Shown here: positions 23,830 to 36,000 of the stretch, piece after piece
Layout of the letters: the number at the start of each line of letters is the position of its first letter
How positions within the stretch are numbered: the first letter of the stretch is position 1
Source of the DNA: Brachycybe producta
Taxonomy: Eukaryota; Arthropoda; Diplopoda; Playtdesmida; Andrognathidae
NCBI GenBank assembly: GCA_036925085.1
Contig: JAUPFP010000002.1
Span: 331,001 to 395,000 of the forward strand
Direction: 5' to 3'
Length of the DNA: 64,000 bases
The notes under the pieces: model-generated
Databases searched by the model: none
The model's input: the letters and a program-made list of their open reading frames with translations, nothing else
Told to the model about the DNA's origin: nothing
Made by a program: the position numbers and the translations under genes

Positions 23830-24056
23830 ATGAAAATTTGGGTGGACACGCCAGTGTCCAAAATGTGGATTTTAATGTGAAAAATCTGGAGGACGAAACT
23901 ACATGACATGACAAGTGGTGCTGGTCGTGTGGCAAAGGGCTTGACAAGAACAATCCCTTGTGCCATTTTAATAGTGAAAGTGACTCACCTTGTGCTGGAC
24001 TGCTCTGCTTATTGAATCTCGGACAACTGACAAGAGTTCTTGTAGAGGAGATCAAC
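23830..24056 (+). pseudogene. RBR (RING-between-RING) E3 ligase fragment, RING2-like
   Basis: Read on the plus strand, 23840-23915 gives RQCPKCGF, a stop, then CEKSGGRNYMT. After a frameshift, 23912-24056 gives HDKWCWSCGKGLDKNNPLCHF. The series CPKCG...EK.GG.NYMT...WCWSCG matches the RING2/Rcat part of RBR ubiquitin ligases, including the WCWSC. The usual catalytic-site C after NYMT and the following C.CG are lost with the frameshift, and GC has become GR. It is therefore a broken copy, either a processed pseudogene or a decayed host exon. The gene is not identifiable. Confidence 0.55.
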
Positions 24057-24090
24057 AGATTGGCAATTCAAATTGATGATAACTTCACAT

Positions 24091-24199
24091 TAACTTCAAA
24101 CAGCAGATATCTTTTTTTCCATATATAACAATTCTACTGATATGTAAAATCAGTAGAATTGTTATATATTGCAAGAAAGATATCTGCTGTTTGAAGTTA
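24091..24199. repeat. Near-perfect 51-bp hairpin with 7-base loop
   Basis: Left arm 24091-24141 (TAACTTCAAACAGCAGATAT...) and right arm 24149-24199 are complementary with 3 mismatches clustered mid-arm. The loop is ATGTAAA. Size and shape resemble a hairpin-RNA or pre-miRNA, or a tiny palindromic MITE. Transcription is unknown. Confidence 0.9.
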
Positions 24200-24926
24200 G
24201 CCAGTTACGGCTGCTCCACCATTATAAATCAAGTTATTGAGAGTTACTTCAATGGTCGAGATTTTAGCTCTCATTAATGTCATTGTCTTTACTTCCTATA
24301 CTTTTGTGGTTGGGTTAAGTTGAATAGTAAACATATGAATATGTTTCATTTATCATATTGTTTATTAGTTTTGTTTTTCTTCCTAAAAATGTTACCAATG
24401 AGCTCTTTCATGTAATTTTAAAAGAATGTGTGCAAAAAGTGCTTCCATATTTTTTGTACCCTGAAAAATAATTGTAATTTTTATGAAAATAAATCTCATC
24501 AATTAGGTTTCATTTTTTTATAAAAAGCAACTTATTTTTTCTACTTTTTGTATTAACCTGTGTATCTAATGAAAGTTAATCATACTCTTAAGAGAACAGT
24601 AGTTTTGTAAATAAACATTTTTTTATTAAAATCTAAGTGTATTCTATTTTTATGGTTAAAGTTTAAAATGAAATAAACTGTTTCAGTAATAATATTTATG
24701 AAAAGCGTTTTAATAGGAAAGCCTATTAAAGTGGTCAAAACTGAACAATGAAAAGATAAAGTACCAATTTTTGTATATTATTCTATTGTCATGCACTATA
24801 CTGCAAATCTAAACATAATTTTAGCAAAGAATAATTTTAAAATTCATGAGTTTGTTTGAATCAGAAATGTAATGAAATAATGTATATTGATAACATTTCT
24901 AGAAGATTTGTTTAAAACACTACTAC

Positions 24927-24998
<72 letters not shown>

Positions 24999-25322
24999 GA
25001 GGGACATTGACAAATTTACAGGCAACACAAAACTTACAAGGCTTATATAATTGGAAATTTCCAATAATTTATCAGTGAACTATTATTGCACAATTTGCTG
25101 AGAGGTGCCGAGAGATTGGCCGAGAGGTGCAACATCTATATACAAGCAATACACTTACTTTATAAATCCATCACAACACCCAATACATCACAAAACCTAA
25201 AACTCCATGACAATGCCCATGGCCCACACAATGGAGGTCTGGCAGGGCTCTAGCCTGGAGGCTCGAGATTAGGGGGCTTGGCATGGCAGGTTGGGCAACT
25301 AAGTGAGATGAACAGAAGACAA
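24200..25322. other. AT-rich DNA with a (TA)n microsatellite, no gene
   Basis: A pure TA dinucleotide run covers about 24929-24995. The rest is AT-rich without open frames of note. From about 25080 the base composition becomes more even, up to the solo LTR. Confidence 0.6.
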
Positions 25323-25326
25323 AAAG

Positions 25327-26044
25327 TGTAACAACCCGACTTGGGCCCTTTACAATGCCCGGTAAAACTTCTCTGTCTTACCGGAATCCAGACTCCTACG
25401 GGGTCCGGGATTGCAGCCTTAGCTGCCCTCTTGCACATTGTGTCGGGGTGGCATCAGCCAGCCCGAGTCTGACCCGCCGAGAAACGCCGGATGAAAGACC
25501 GACGAGAATGGCGAGAACCCACGGTGAATCCCATGGAGGGTTTCCCGTGAAACCGGTGTCGAGAAGTACCAGCCGCAAGCCGAACTGTACCGACTGTACA
25601 GGACGGTGATGGTTAGGGAGGACTCCCTCGCTGAAAACCCCTACCCTCCCCTTGGCAGCTTTACTAATAATTAACACAACTCAGTGTAGTATAGTGAAAT
25701 TAATAATAATTTATTCAGATATAAATATAAACACTTACTGAATAAATGAGATTCACCAGTATTCCAAAACAAACAAAGAACAAAGGAATCATCAAATGGT
25801 GGCCATCTTGGTCACCAGCACACACAACACATTCTTTTACATTTCAGAGTTTCACTACACTGTCCAGTATATAATGGCAGCTGCTAATATATATCCCCCA
25901 GGTTACTTCACCTGGGGGAGGACCGTGACCCTACCTGGGGTTCATGTCATCTGCTGGGCTGCCTACTATAGCAGCCTAGCCAATGACATAAGGATTCAGT
26001 CTGCCCCTTCCCATTACAGGCAGTTGTGAAACTGGGTCGTCACA
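25327..26044 (-). mobile_element. Solo LTR, gypsy family C
   Basis: 718-bp LTR with ends TGTAACAACCCGAC...GGGTCGTCACA on the plus strand (TG...CA in either reading), flanked by the 4-bp duplication AAAG at 25323-25326 and 26045-26048. In the minus sense it carries AATAAA-type poly(A) words and a GTAAGA donor-like site near its 3' end, laid out like family A LTRs. No internal region is present, so it arose by LTR-LTR recombination. A related fragment lies at 62917-63321. Confidence 0.9.
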
Positions 26045-26495
26045 AAAGTGACTATAAAATGTTGGATTTTTGTCCATCCAACTAAAATTATTTTATCAGG
26101 CACATTACATTATCTTCTCATCATACTAACTTTTTGTTTCTACTTTACTGATAGCTATTACTGGGTGGGCAACCCTTAACCATAGCAGTAGGACCTATCA
26201 CCTGAATTATTGGCAGGCCCTCTGCCTATCAGGTAGTTAGAGGCCCACTTCAACTTGTGGGGGCCATGATAACACCAAATAAGCCACAACACAAAGTTCC
26301 ACAACACCAAATACACAACAACACATCCCACAACATGGCAACAATCACAAAATAATGTTTTGCAACAACACCAAATACACTACAACACAAACTGTGCTCC
26401 AACCCCTGAAAAGTCACAATACATTTTTTCACATGAAACATTTTTCAGAATAGGCCACATACATTAAAATCTAAGTTTTAAATTTATATTTATTT
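26045..26495. other. Low-complexity and repeat-derived DNA
   Basis: 26250-26400 is dominated by CACAACACCAAATACAC-like words on the plus strand. No gene is seen. Confidence 0.5.
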
Positions 26496-26845
26496 ACTAG
26501 TGGGGTAACCAGTCATAAATGATGGGAGCAAAATTCACAGGCAATTGTGTGCATGTGCGTCGTTTGTTCCTTTTTTACTCCTTTCATTTCAATTTCAGTC
26601 ACGCCTCCCCCTTTTTTACTCCCTCTACATTTCTCTCTCTCCCCCTCCTCTACACTTTCCAACCTTTTCTCCTCTCCAATTTAATATTATGGGGTTCTTG
26701 GACGAGAAGGGTGCAACATATAGTTGACCTTGGAAAAAAAAAGCTGTTCATTTCTTCATTTATTTAAATTTATATAAATTCCTATGTGCTTCAAGGTTTT
26801 TGTACAGTGTTACTCCACACACACACACAGACCTGGGATATTAGA
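26496..26845 (+). repeat. Repeat R1, full-length copy
   Basis: Starts ACTAGTGGGGTAACC, followed by a decayed form of the CCCGTCA-TAAA-TGACGGG hairpin (here CAGTCATAAATGATGGG). Next come AGCAAAATTCACAGGCAATT, a pyrimidine-rich block (CTCTCTCCCCCTCC), the conserved 3' region (TATAGTTGACCTTG), a CA run and a TATA-rich tail. Without terminal inverted repeats it looks like a short retroposon or a Helitron-like element rather than a MITE. Class unknown. Confidence 0.75.
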
Positions 26846-26963
26846 TATATAATAAGTAGAAGTGGGATGAATCCTATATTTTCTCAAATCCAATCCGAAT
26901 CCAATTCTAAAAGATTCTCGAATCCCTCATATAATAATCCTATAGTATTCATTATAAAGATAC

Positions 26964-27649
26964 TGTTGTGGTTTGGTTACACACAACTGTTGTGGTTATT
27001 GCACAACTTTTTATTAATAAATTGAATATTTAATAATCTCAACACAAACACTGCAAATTGCATTTGAATAGCTTTATTTTATTTACTTGCATCGACCATG
27101 AGGTCCACCACTAGAGTTGCCAGAGGAATTGCGTGAGGTCGAAACCTGCAGAACAACACCTAAGCTGGTCCAAATGACCAAGTGTCTGTTTATGATCCAG
27201 AGGAACACTGGGGTTCAACGTGACAGTTAGATGACTAGCAAGACAAACTGTCCACATCGATAGGAGCTGCTGAAGGCACCCAAAATTTGCCCGTAAGCAC
27301 TGCCTTTGCAATGAGAAGGCTGGAAGGATATGGAGGGTTAGTGACCATTGCTGTAGTGGTGAACGTGGAGGGTTACTGACCATTACTGTAGTGGTGAACG
27401 TGGATGCTTTACATATATAATAATTGGTACATGATAATGAATTGCAAAGTACATGAAATGATACACAACCAGAAAACACATTGTCAAAAACAATCTAAAC
27501 AAGATAATCATAACGTAGATAAACTATAAGTTAAGACATAATGATATTTACACTAAATAATGTGTGTGCAGTTGTAAACATGCACGGTCATGCACCAAGT
27601 TACTGAAAATTATTTTGAAAGAGAAAATGAATAGCTGCTGATCACCACA
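26964..27649 (-). mobile_element. Gypsy family B 3' LTR
   Basis: 686 bp, with TSD ATAC on its left. In the minus sense a G-rich polypurine tract (TTAGGGGGGAGTAC) immediately precedes it. Compared with the 5' LTR it has 24 extra bases at the outer end (26964-26987, repeating TGTTGTGGTT) and lacks the left arm of a 14-bp hairpin. Many substitutions show an old insertion. Confidence 0.88.
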
Positions 27650-27699
27650 GTACTCCCCCCTAAGTGTTAACTGAGAGAGAAGAAAAAAAATAGAAAAGT

Positions 27700-29195
27700 T
27701 CAATGTCTGTTGAGAAATGCTTCTGCTGCTTTGCTTGTGAACCGAACTCGTCGTCCAGAACGGGTTGTGATGACTGGAGGTTCTGTAGCAACAGGTGGGC
27801 TTGCAGGAACAGGTGAGAGTGGCTGCTGGTCTTGAGTTGGTGTGATGAAAGCTGGTTTAAGGCGGTCTATAGAGATGCAGACTTTGTGACTGTTGATTCT
27901 AATCATGAAGAACTTTGGAGACCTTGAAAAAACTTCATATGGTCCGTCGTATGGTGCTTGAAGAGGGCGGCGCACTGCACTATGTCAAACGAAAACATGT
28001 GTGCAGTTGGAAAGTTTTTTGAATATGAAGACTGGATGTGTGCCATGATGCTGGGGTATCGATGGTCGTAAATTCCGCATGTGTGTTTCAAGTCGTTTAG
28101 CAAAGTCTGATGTATCGATGCTGTTGTCCTCCTGAGAAGTGAAGAATTCACCAAGAATTGACCAATGTTGCTGATGTTGCATTGAGGTCTTCTTTGAAGG
28201 AACAACGGATACCTAGGAGTAAGATCGGTAGCTCTTCAGTCCACTTGTCATTACCACGGCACATGATGGCTGTTTTTAGCTGACGATGGAAACGTTCTAT
28301 GAGGCCATTAGATGCTGGATGGAAAGCTGTAGTACTAATTCGTGTTGTACCAATTAAAGTTGTAAGTGCTTTAAAAAGGTACAACTCGAACTGGCGTCTT
28401 TGATCTGATGTGATGTAGAGAGGTACACCAAATCTTGCAATCCAAAAGTTGAAAAATGCCGTTGCAACTGTTTCTGCTGTGATGTCCATGATGGGAACAG
28501 CTTCTAGCCATCGTGTAAAACGATCTATCATGGTGAGGCAAGAAGCAAATCCAGAAGATGGAGGCATGGGTCCAATAATGTCTATGTGGACATGCTTGAA
28601 GCGCATCTGTGGATGTGGAAATGCTGAAAGTGGTGCTGAGACGTGTCGAGTAACTTTGGAATGTTGGCATTGCAAACAGGAATGCACAAATGTTTTGCTA
28701 TCTTTTTCCATGTTTGGCCAAACGAAAGTTTTGTTGACTAGAGGCAAAGTTGCTTTAGTACCAGGGTGGGCAATATCGCGCAGGTTATGAAGAACTTGCT
28801 GACGAAAGTTCACAGGTACGAACAGTCTAGGTGAAGATGTAGACATATCACAGTATAATGGGTGTGATGTTGTAGGAAACTGCATTCTAGATAACTTGAG
28901 GCTTGTCTCTGAGTTGAGAAGATGCTGTAGTTCATCATCTGTTTCTTGAGCTTCAGAGATGGCTTGGAAGTCAAGGTCTTTAGAAATGGATTCTGTGCGT
29001 GACAAGGCATCAGCTGGAATGTTAGCTGAACCGGGAAGATGATGGATGTCCGTTGTGAACTGTGCGATGAGTTCAAGATGCTTAGCTTGCCTTGGTGATG
29101 CTTTCTCGGGTCGTTGTCTCCAAGCGTAAATGAGAGGCTTATGATCGGTGAAGAGGATGAATGATCTTGCTTCCAACAAAAATCGGAAATGCTTG
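27700..29195 (-). pseudogene. Gypsy family B: RNase H end and integrase
   Basis: The main frame (29218-28148) starts with the RNase H end ([26 protein letters not shown]). The integrase zinc region follows (H...H and SCLQCQHSK), then the catalytic core: VHIDIIGP (Asp 1), [11 protein letters not shown] (Asp 2) and [12 protein letters not shown] (Glu). After a frameshift near 28150 the C-terminal part continues in 28205-27903 and ends in RPLQAPYDGPYEV...SIDRLKPAF (27975-27700). The upstream RNase H half is split off by the LTR at 29196. Stops and shifts make it inactive, but the DDE residues are still visible. Confidence 0.9.
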
Positions 29196-29994
29196 TGTGG
29201 CAACCTGGTCTGCTCCAATTTTGATTTTGATGGAGAATTTTCCTATGGTGGTCTGCCTGACAGCTACAGTAGGCTGTTGGGACGGACGCCATTTTGGTGA
29301 CAGCAGACCTTTCACCATGAAGTCTATGGGTGAGAGGTCAGAAGTGACCTCTGTCCCCTCCAGGTGGAGTTGCCTGGAGGTTTCCTGTGGCCTAGTCAAC
29401 CACAGGATCTGGGCAGTTGGTTGGAGGCTTGAACAGTGACTAGACCTGTGGGTGGAGGTCTGATTGACCTCCACTGTCCAGCATCTATTGGATCATCTTT
29501 TGTGCCTTTGGCCTGGAGGCTTCTTTGCCTTGTTTGTATATTTATGGGGGCTTTGCTGGTAGAAGTTTACCAGCCAAGTTGTGTAAATATTATTGCTGCC
29601 ATCATTTTGCATCTAATTCGTCGTAAGTGAATAAATCACTTTTAATCATCTTACCTTGTGTGTCGTGTCTATTTCTTGGAGAGTACCGCGTGGGAGGGTG
29701 GGATTGGCGGTTGGGGAATCACCACCGTCCTGCTACCGACTTGTTTCGGCCGGTACTCGTGTCGGCTCGCGGTAAAACTGGAGTTCTACCGCAATATTCT
29801 CGGCGAGGCGGCGGTCTTTCGTCGTGTTTCACCATCGGGAGAGCTCCGCGTCGGCACCACCCAAGGGGTGCACCGTGTGGAGAGGCAGCTACGGGTACGG
29901 TCCCGTCCCCGTCGTCAGAGCTCTGGTACCAGTAAGTGCGAGCGTTTTTAGAATTCGTTTACCGGGTATTGTAACGGTCCGGCGGGACGTTACA
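29196..29994 (+). mobile_element. Solo LTR, gypsy family A (subfamily A2)
   Basis: 799 bp, TGTGGCAACC...GGGACGTTACA, flanked by CTTG at 29192-29195 and 29995-29998. It lies in the RNase H coding region of family B in opposite orientation. AATAAA is present in R, and GTAAGT at 29932-29937 near the 3' end. The U5 type (GGGAGAGCTCCGCG) matches copy 1 and the 3' LTR at 53650. It is the product of recombination between the two LTRs of a former full element. Confidence 0.95.
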
Positions 29995-29998
29995 CTTG

Positions 29999-31247
29999 AC
30001 AGCAGAGTAGGCGGCAAGGAGTTTGCGATCATATGCTGACCATAAGAGTTGATTTGCACTGAGCTTCTTTGAGAAGAAAGCGAGAGGTTGCCAATCATTA
30101 TTGATAAGTTGCTGGACACTGGCACCGTAGGCAAAATTAGAGGCATTGACCATCAATGACAGAGGTACAGTGGGCACTGGGTGAGCAAGTAATGCTGCAT
30201 TGGCAAGGCTTTTCTTGAGGTTCTCAAATGCAGTGATTGTTTCTTCTGTCCATGAAATGGGTTGCTTGCTGGAGCGCTTGTGACCTTGAAGAAAGACATC
30301 TATATGTGCTTGGAATTAAGCTGCTTTCGCCAAGAAGCGACGATAAAAGTTAATCATCCCCAGGAATTGTCGAAGATCTTTGACAGTTGTTGGTAGAGTG
30401 TACTTCATGATGGTGTCCACTTTATCAGGTAATGGACGTGTTCCAGTGACATCAACGAGGTAACCCAAAAATTTATTGGAAGAAACTCCGAAGATGCACT
30501 TGGAAGGGTTGATTGTGACACCGTATGTGCTGAAACATTGGAAGAGTTGTCTAAGGTGGTCATGATGTTCATCATTGTTACGAGAGGCAATTAGCACATC
30601 ATCAATGTAGGCATAGCAGAGAGGTAAGTCTCTTGTAACTTCATTGATGAAGCATTGAAATGTCTGTGCTGCATTGCATAGTCCAAACGTCATACATGGG
30701 AATTCCCATTTGTGGATGTCTTCTTTAGCCACTGGAATTTGGTGAAAAGCTCGAACCAAATCAATAGCAGAGAAGATCGAAGAACCTGCTAAATTCTGTG
30801 TGAAGTCTTCAATGGGCGGAACTGGGTATCTGTCAGGGATGGTCCTGGAGTTGAGAGCACAGAAATCTCCACAAGGGCGCCATTCGAAATTTTTTATACG
30901 AACCATATGAAGTGGAGTTGACCAGTTGCTTTTGGAAGGACGGCAGATTCCGATTTGCAGCATGACTTTGAATTCACGTTTAGCAATGGCTAACTTAGAA
31001 CAGTCGAAACATCGTGGCTTGGCATAGACTGGTGGGCCAGGGGTTGTGGGAATATGATGCTCTGTCGTGTGTTGATGTCCTTTTGCATGGAGAAAGGTTG
31101 AGTTATGCTTGGAAATTCTGAGACAATGTTGTGATACTCAGAATCACAACTGACAGTTCGCAGGCCTAGTGTAGTAACACTATTGATGCACCCAGATGAA
31201 GAAAGACTGGTGGTGCTGTCTATGAGGCGTCGCTGTCCGAGGTCTGG
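29999..31247 (-). pseudogene. Gypsy family B: reverse transcriptase and start of RNase H
   Basis: The open frame 30963-30316 carries RPCGDFCALNSRTIPDRYPV, FSAIDLVRAFHQIPV (motif A Asp), PFGLCNAAQ-type block, YAYIDDVLIAS (YIDD active site) and LGYLV, with the thumb KDLRQFLGMINFYRRFLAKAA ending at a TAA. After it come FKNLKKSLANAALLAHP-type text and VNASNFAYGASVQQ (RNase H start; the catalytic Asp reads Asn) before the solo LTR. Upstream, 31247-30964 is the PR-RT linker. At least one nonsense codon (30316-30318) makes it inactive. Confidence 0.9.
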
Positions 31248-31251
31248 CAGT

Positions 31252-32046
31252 TGTAACGTCCCGCCGGACCGTCACAATAACCCCAGTAAGTTCACCCCAA
31301 AAAGGACGTAAAACTTACCGCTTAACCGGCTCCTTACGGGGACGGGACCGTACCCGTAGCCGTCTCCCACACGGTGCTCCTTGAGTTGTGTCGGCTCCAC
31401 GGAGCCACCCTCGATGGACACGGACGAGAACCACGCCGCCACGCCGAGAATATCGCGGTAGAACACCGGTTCTACCGCGAGCCGACACGAGGACCGGCCG
31501 AAACAAGTCGGTAATAGGACGGTGGTGATTTCCCCAAACCAGAAACCCACCCCCCTCGCGGTACTCCCCAAGAAAAGACTCGGACACAAAGTAAGATGAA
31601 TATAAAAGTGGATTTATTCACACTTACGTTGATTAGATGCATAAAACGATGGCAGTGATATTTACACAACTTGGCTGGTCAACTTCTACCAGCCAAGCCC
31701 CCATAAATATACAAACAAGGCCAACAGGCCAAAGGCACAAAAACAGAAGAGGCACTGGCCAGTGGAGGTCTCCTTGACCTCCACCCACAGGTCTAGTCTC
31801 ATGTACAGCCTACAACCAACTGCCCAGATCCTGTGGTTGACTAGGCCACAGGAAACCTCCAGGCAACTCCACCTGGAGGGGACAGAGGTCACATCTGACC
31901 TCTCACCCATAGACTTCATGGTGAGAGGTCTGCTGGCACCAAAATGGCGTCCGACCTAACAGCCTACTGTAGCTGTCAGGCAGACCACCATAGGGAAATT
32001 CGTCTGCTCAATCAAATTTAAAAATTGAGCAGACCAGGTTGCCACA
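31252..32046 (-). mobile_element. Gypsy family A1 3' LTR
   Basis: 795 bp. Preceded in its sense by the purine-rich GGGAAGTTGAGAGGAT (polypurine tract). TATA-type (TATATTTATGG) and AATAAA words are present, and donor-like GTAAGT lies at 31313-31318 (minus strand). Confidence 0.95.
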
Positions 32047-32123
32047 ATCCTCTCAACTTCCCTGTTCCGTCTCGGGAACAGGTCAGTCAAGCCAGCCAGG
32101 ATTGCTCCCCGAACCTGACCTTC

Positions 32124-33053
32124 TTAGGTACCGGACGGCTTCTCTGGCGGTGTCGCGAAAGTGGAGCCCATCCACTCCGCAGCCCACCGACGTGCCCACC
32201 ACAAGCACATCTGGGTGTTACGCCACCCAAAACCAGTATCGAAGACCGTCCCCCTAAGACGGCTTTCCTCCAGGGCTCGGAATTCCTCGAAAGGAATATC
32301 CCGGAGTTGCGGACGCGTGTGAAGCGTCCGACTTGTTAGGAGGTCCACCAGGGCGACCGCGGGCTCGGTCTCGCACCCTGGTAGAGGCTCAGTTATAAAC
32401 TGTCCAGCCATACCTCCTAGGTCGCATCCCAGCAAACGTTGGATGAATGGGGCTGCATGCCGGGCTAGACGAACTATCCCGGCATCTAGCCCCACCACAT
32501 CCAAAATAGCAAACGTTTGCTGGACCGGAGCTGGAAGGAGATTATCAATCTCCATCCGGGGCTCACGGCCAAACAACAACTGATACGGAGAGACTTGCGT
32601 ACTCTCCTGGACAGCTGTGTTATAAGCCCACACGGCGGGCCGTAATTTATCCCACCAGTCATGCTGTTCCTTGAGGGGATCAAGGTACCGCTTGATGGTT
32701 TCCATTACGGTTTTATTTGTACGCTCCGTAAGCCCATTAGCTTGTGGATGGTACGCCGTCGTGAAGTGATGCGCTATGTTATAGCGCTCCCGGAACTTCA
32801 GCAGGACTTTGCTGGAGAACTGGGACCCACGATCCGAGACAAGAGCTTTCGGTGTACCATACACCGAAAAGATCTCGTCCTTCAGAAATTTCACCACACA
32901 GGCGGCCGTGGCCCTTCGTACCGCCCTTGCCACACCGTACCGGGTGAAATAGTCAACCATGATTAATACATAGGTGACTCCACCCACGGAGGCAGGAAAC
33001 GGTCCAACGAAGTCCATTCCCCAGGTATCAACTGGGTACTCCGGCACAATCGG
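32124..33053 (-). pseudogene. Gypsy family A1: truncated integrase fused in frame to ORF3 C-terminal domain
   Basis: Continues the pol frame after its single stop codon. The integrase core is present: VDTWGMDFVGPFPAS (Asp 1), LVSDRGSQFSS (Asp 2) and YHPQANGLTERTNK (Glu), then QLLFGREPRMEIDNLLP. At about 32521-32532 the integrase stops, and the ORF3 sequence VQQTFAILDVVGLD starts in the same frame, running to PEKPSGT and the stop. So about the last 200 residues of ORF3, including the CDLGGMAGQFITEPLPGC block, replace the integrase C-terminal domain. The normal integrase end survives at 61389-61808. This is a deletion product. Whether the fusion has a role is unknown. Confidence 0.85.
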
Positions 33054-36000
33054 TTAGAGAAATCCCTGACTTCGAGCGAACTGTCGCGCTCTCTGACACA
33101 CCAAACATGACTTAACATATTCGGCAGTGTCCCGCTTCATACCGATCCAGTAGAAGCGTGAGCGCAGTCTCTGGTAGGTCTTAAACATCCCGAAGTGACC
33201 AGCTTCGGGAATGTCATGTAGCTTCCTTAAGCAGAAAGCCCTGCATGACTTCGGAACTACCAACACAGTTCTCAACCGATCCTGGATGGATCTGATGGCA
33301 AACAACAAGTCATCTGCCACCACGAACTTGAACCGGAGGTTCGAGTTGGGGTCACGGAAGATTTCACTCTTCACTTTGGAGCACCAGCCATCGGCCTCTT
33401 GCTCCTTGACCCAATCCACCTCGGAACGGATGTGGTAAATAACCTCACCTACGTCGGCTTCGACGTATTCAGGTAAGGAAAGGTCCGCCACATCACGAAC
33501 AGGATACCGACTCAAAGCGTCGGCATCCACGTGCAGTGTTCCCTTCCTATACTGAACCTTAAACCGGTACTCTTGAAGCTGCATCTGCCAACGCCCCAAC
33601 CTGCCTTGCAGGTTTTTGGCTGTCTGCAGATAACAAAGAGCATGGTGATCTGTGACAATCACAAACTCCCGGTTAAAGAGGTAAGGACGGAATTTAACCA
33701 CGGCAAATATGACCGCCAAGCACTCCTGCTCGGTGACCGAATACCGTGTTTCCGCTCCTTTCATGAGTCGGCTTGCGTAGGCCAGAACACGGGGGACACT
33801 GTCCTCCGGTAACTTCTGGTAGACTACGACTCCCAAGCCGTACCCACTAGCGTCGGTATGGATAATTACCTCACCACGCGGATCGTACATGGTGAGTACC
33901 GGCGCTTCGGTTAAAAATGCCTTTAACCGAGCAAACGCTAGTTTGCACTGATCCGACCACTCGAAGGACGCATCCTTCTTTGTCAGATCGTGCAAAGGCC
34001 TTGCCACCTTGGCGAAGTCCTTGATGAACCTTCGATAGTAACCGGCCAGTCCGAGAAAACTGCGGACGCCTGTCACTGTCGTCGGGACATCAAACTCCTG
34101 GACTGCCCGCACGAGATCCGGGTCCGGAGCAACTCCCTCGGCACTCACTACGTGACCGAGATAACGTACTTTGTTAAAGCCAAAGAAACATTTCTTCGGC
34201 TGGAGTTTCAGCTCCGCCCCTCGTAACAGCCCAAGGACAGTGGAGAGTCTCTCGAGAAACTGCTCGAAGGTGTTCCCAAAGACGATAATATCGTCCAGGT
34301 ACACCAGACAAGTCTCCCACTTATGTCCTGCCAATAAGAGGTCTAGCGCTCTCTGCATGGTGGCTGGAGCATTACAGAGTCCGAAAGGCATTTTCCGGAA
34401 CTCAAACAGACCTTGAGAGCAAATAAATGCCGTTTTCTCAACGTCTGGCTCAGCCATCCGAACCTGCCAGTAACCACTAGCCAGGTCCAAGGTAGCGAAG
34501 AACTTCGCACCGGCCAATGAGTCGAGTGCATCATCGATGCGAGGCAACGGATACTGATCCAGCTTTGTCTGGGCATTCAGTTTCCGGTAGTCCACGCAAA
34601 AACGAAAGCCACCATCCTTCTTGCGGACAAGCAAGATAGGGCTCGCGTAGGGACTACGCGAAGGTTGGATAACTCCTGCATCCAACATCTTCGCCACCTC
34701 TTCTCTCTCGACTGCTCTGGCCGCTGGAGCGGTTCGACGCAATCCTTCACGCACAGGAGGTTGCCCACCGGTATCGATCGTATGTTCGACCAGAGAGGTT
34801 TCACCCAACTCTGTGAAGTCGAACGCGAAATGATCCCGGCGTGCCAGCAGGAACTCTCGAAGCCGTCTTGCCTCTTCAGGCTTCAGATTGTCACCAATGT
34901 TAAGACACTCTTCGAGGGTGGGAGCCGTCGCCACGTTGAGCACTTGGCGTCCGTTTCCGGACGCCCCTCTCAACTTAGACGAGGACTTCCCTGGTCGAAC
35001 CGTCCTCTGAGTGGGGTCTCCCCCTCTCAACTTAGACGGCTCTTCCAGCCCTACCACAATGGCAGCCTCCACTGCTTGAGCCGTGGCTACACCCTCTCCT
35101 GTTTCCAGGGCAATGGGTGCATTCCCCATGTTTTCAAGCCATATATCGTACGTGCCAAGCCGGTTAGCTGCAGCAATACCGGCCACAGCTAACACACCAA
35201 GTCCACCTAAGGCTTTCCGGTGCGGCTCCACGAGAAGCAGCTGGCCAGGGCCGGCATGCTCTACCAACGTCACAGATACGACACGTCGTACGTGGGCTGG
35301 TAGCCAGACATTCTCCCTCAGTCGCAGAGAACAAACTTCTCCGCGCCCGATAGAGGTTTTGGTCTCGGGCAGCTCTGGTGAAACAATGTTCACCCACCCG
35401 TCAACCTGCTCGAGTGCAGGCGGATCCACTGGGAGTTGCCGTCCCTGAGGCAAAGCCTCTGGTATCGGCGATGGAATTGCTTCCACCTCCCTAGGTTCTG
35501 CAAGCGCTCGATCGGTGAATGCAGCTTGGAGGGCGTCTGGATGTGCAGTCCAGACATCCTCCCGGAAGTAAACCTTCCGGTGCACGATATCAACCATCAA
35601 GCCGAAGCGTGAGGCGTGATCAACGCCCAACAACGCTTCCCCCTCTCCTTTTACCAAAAGGAGAGGCACCTTGATGGTTTTCTTGTGGATGGTCAATTCC
35701 ACATTTGTGACCCCTACTACCTCGATGGAGTGCCCACCCATTCCAAGAAGGAATGAAGGAACCGCCAGTTCCTCTATAGGCAACTCCATCACTCGTGCCG
35801 CCGTAATGCTTAGGACCGACACGTCGGCCCCGGTGTCTACGATCATCTCCAACAGACGATCGCCTATCGACACCCACACTCGGGGTGACCCTACATCATA
35901 GGCCCGGCTCTGAAGCTCAGGGATGGGAACCCTCGGGCTCCCACCATCGATCTTCTGCCTCCCGTCCACCTTACCGTCCACACCGGACGGTAATCCCAGA

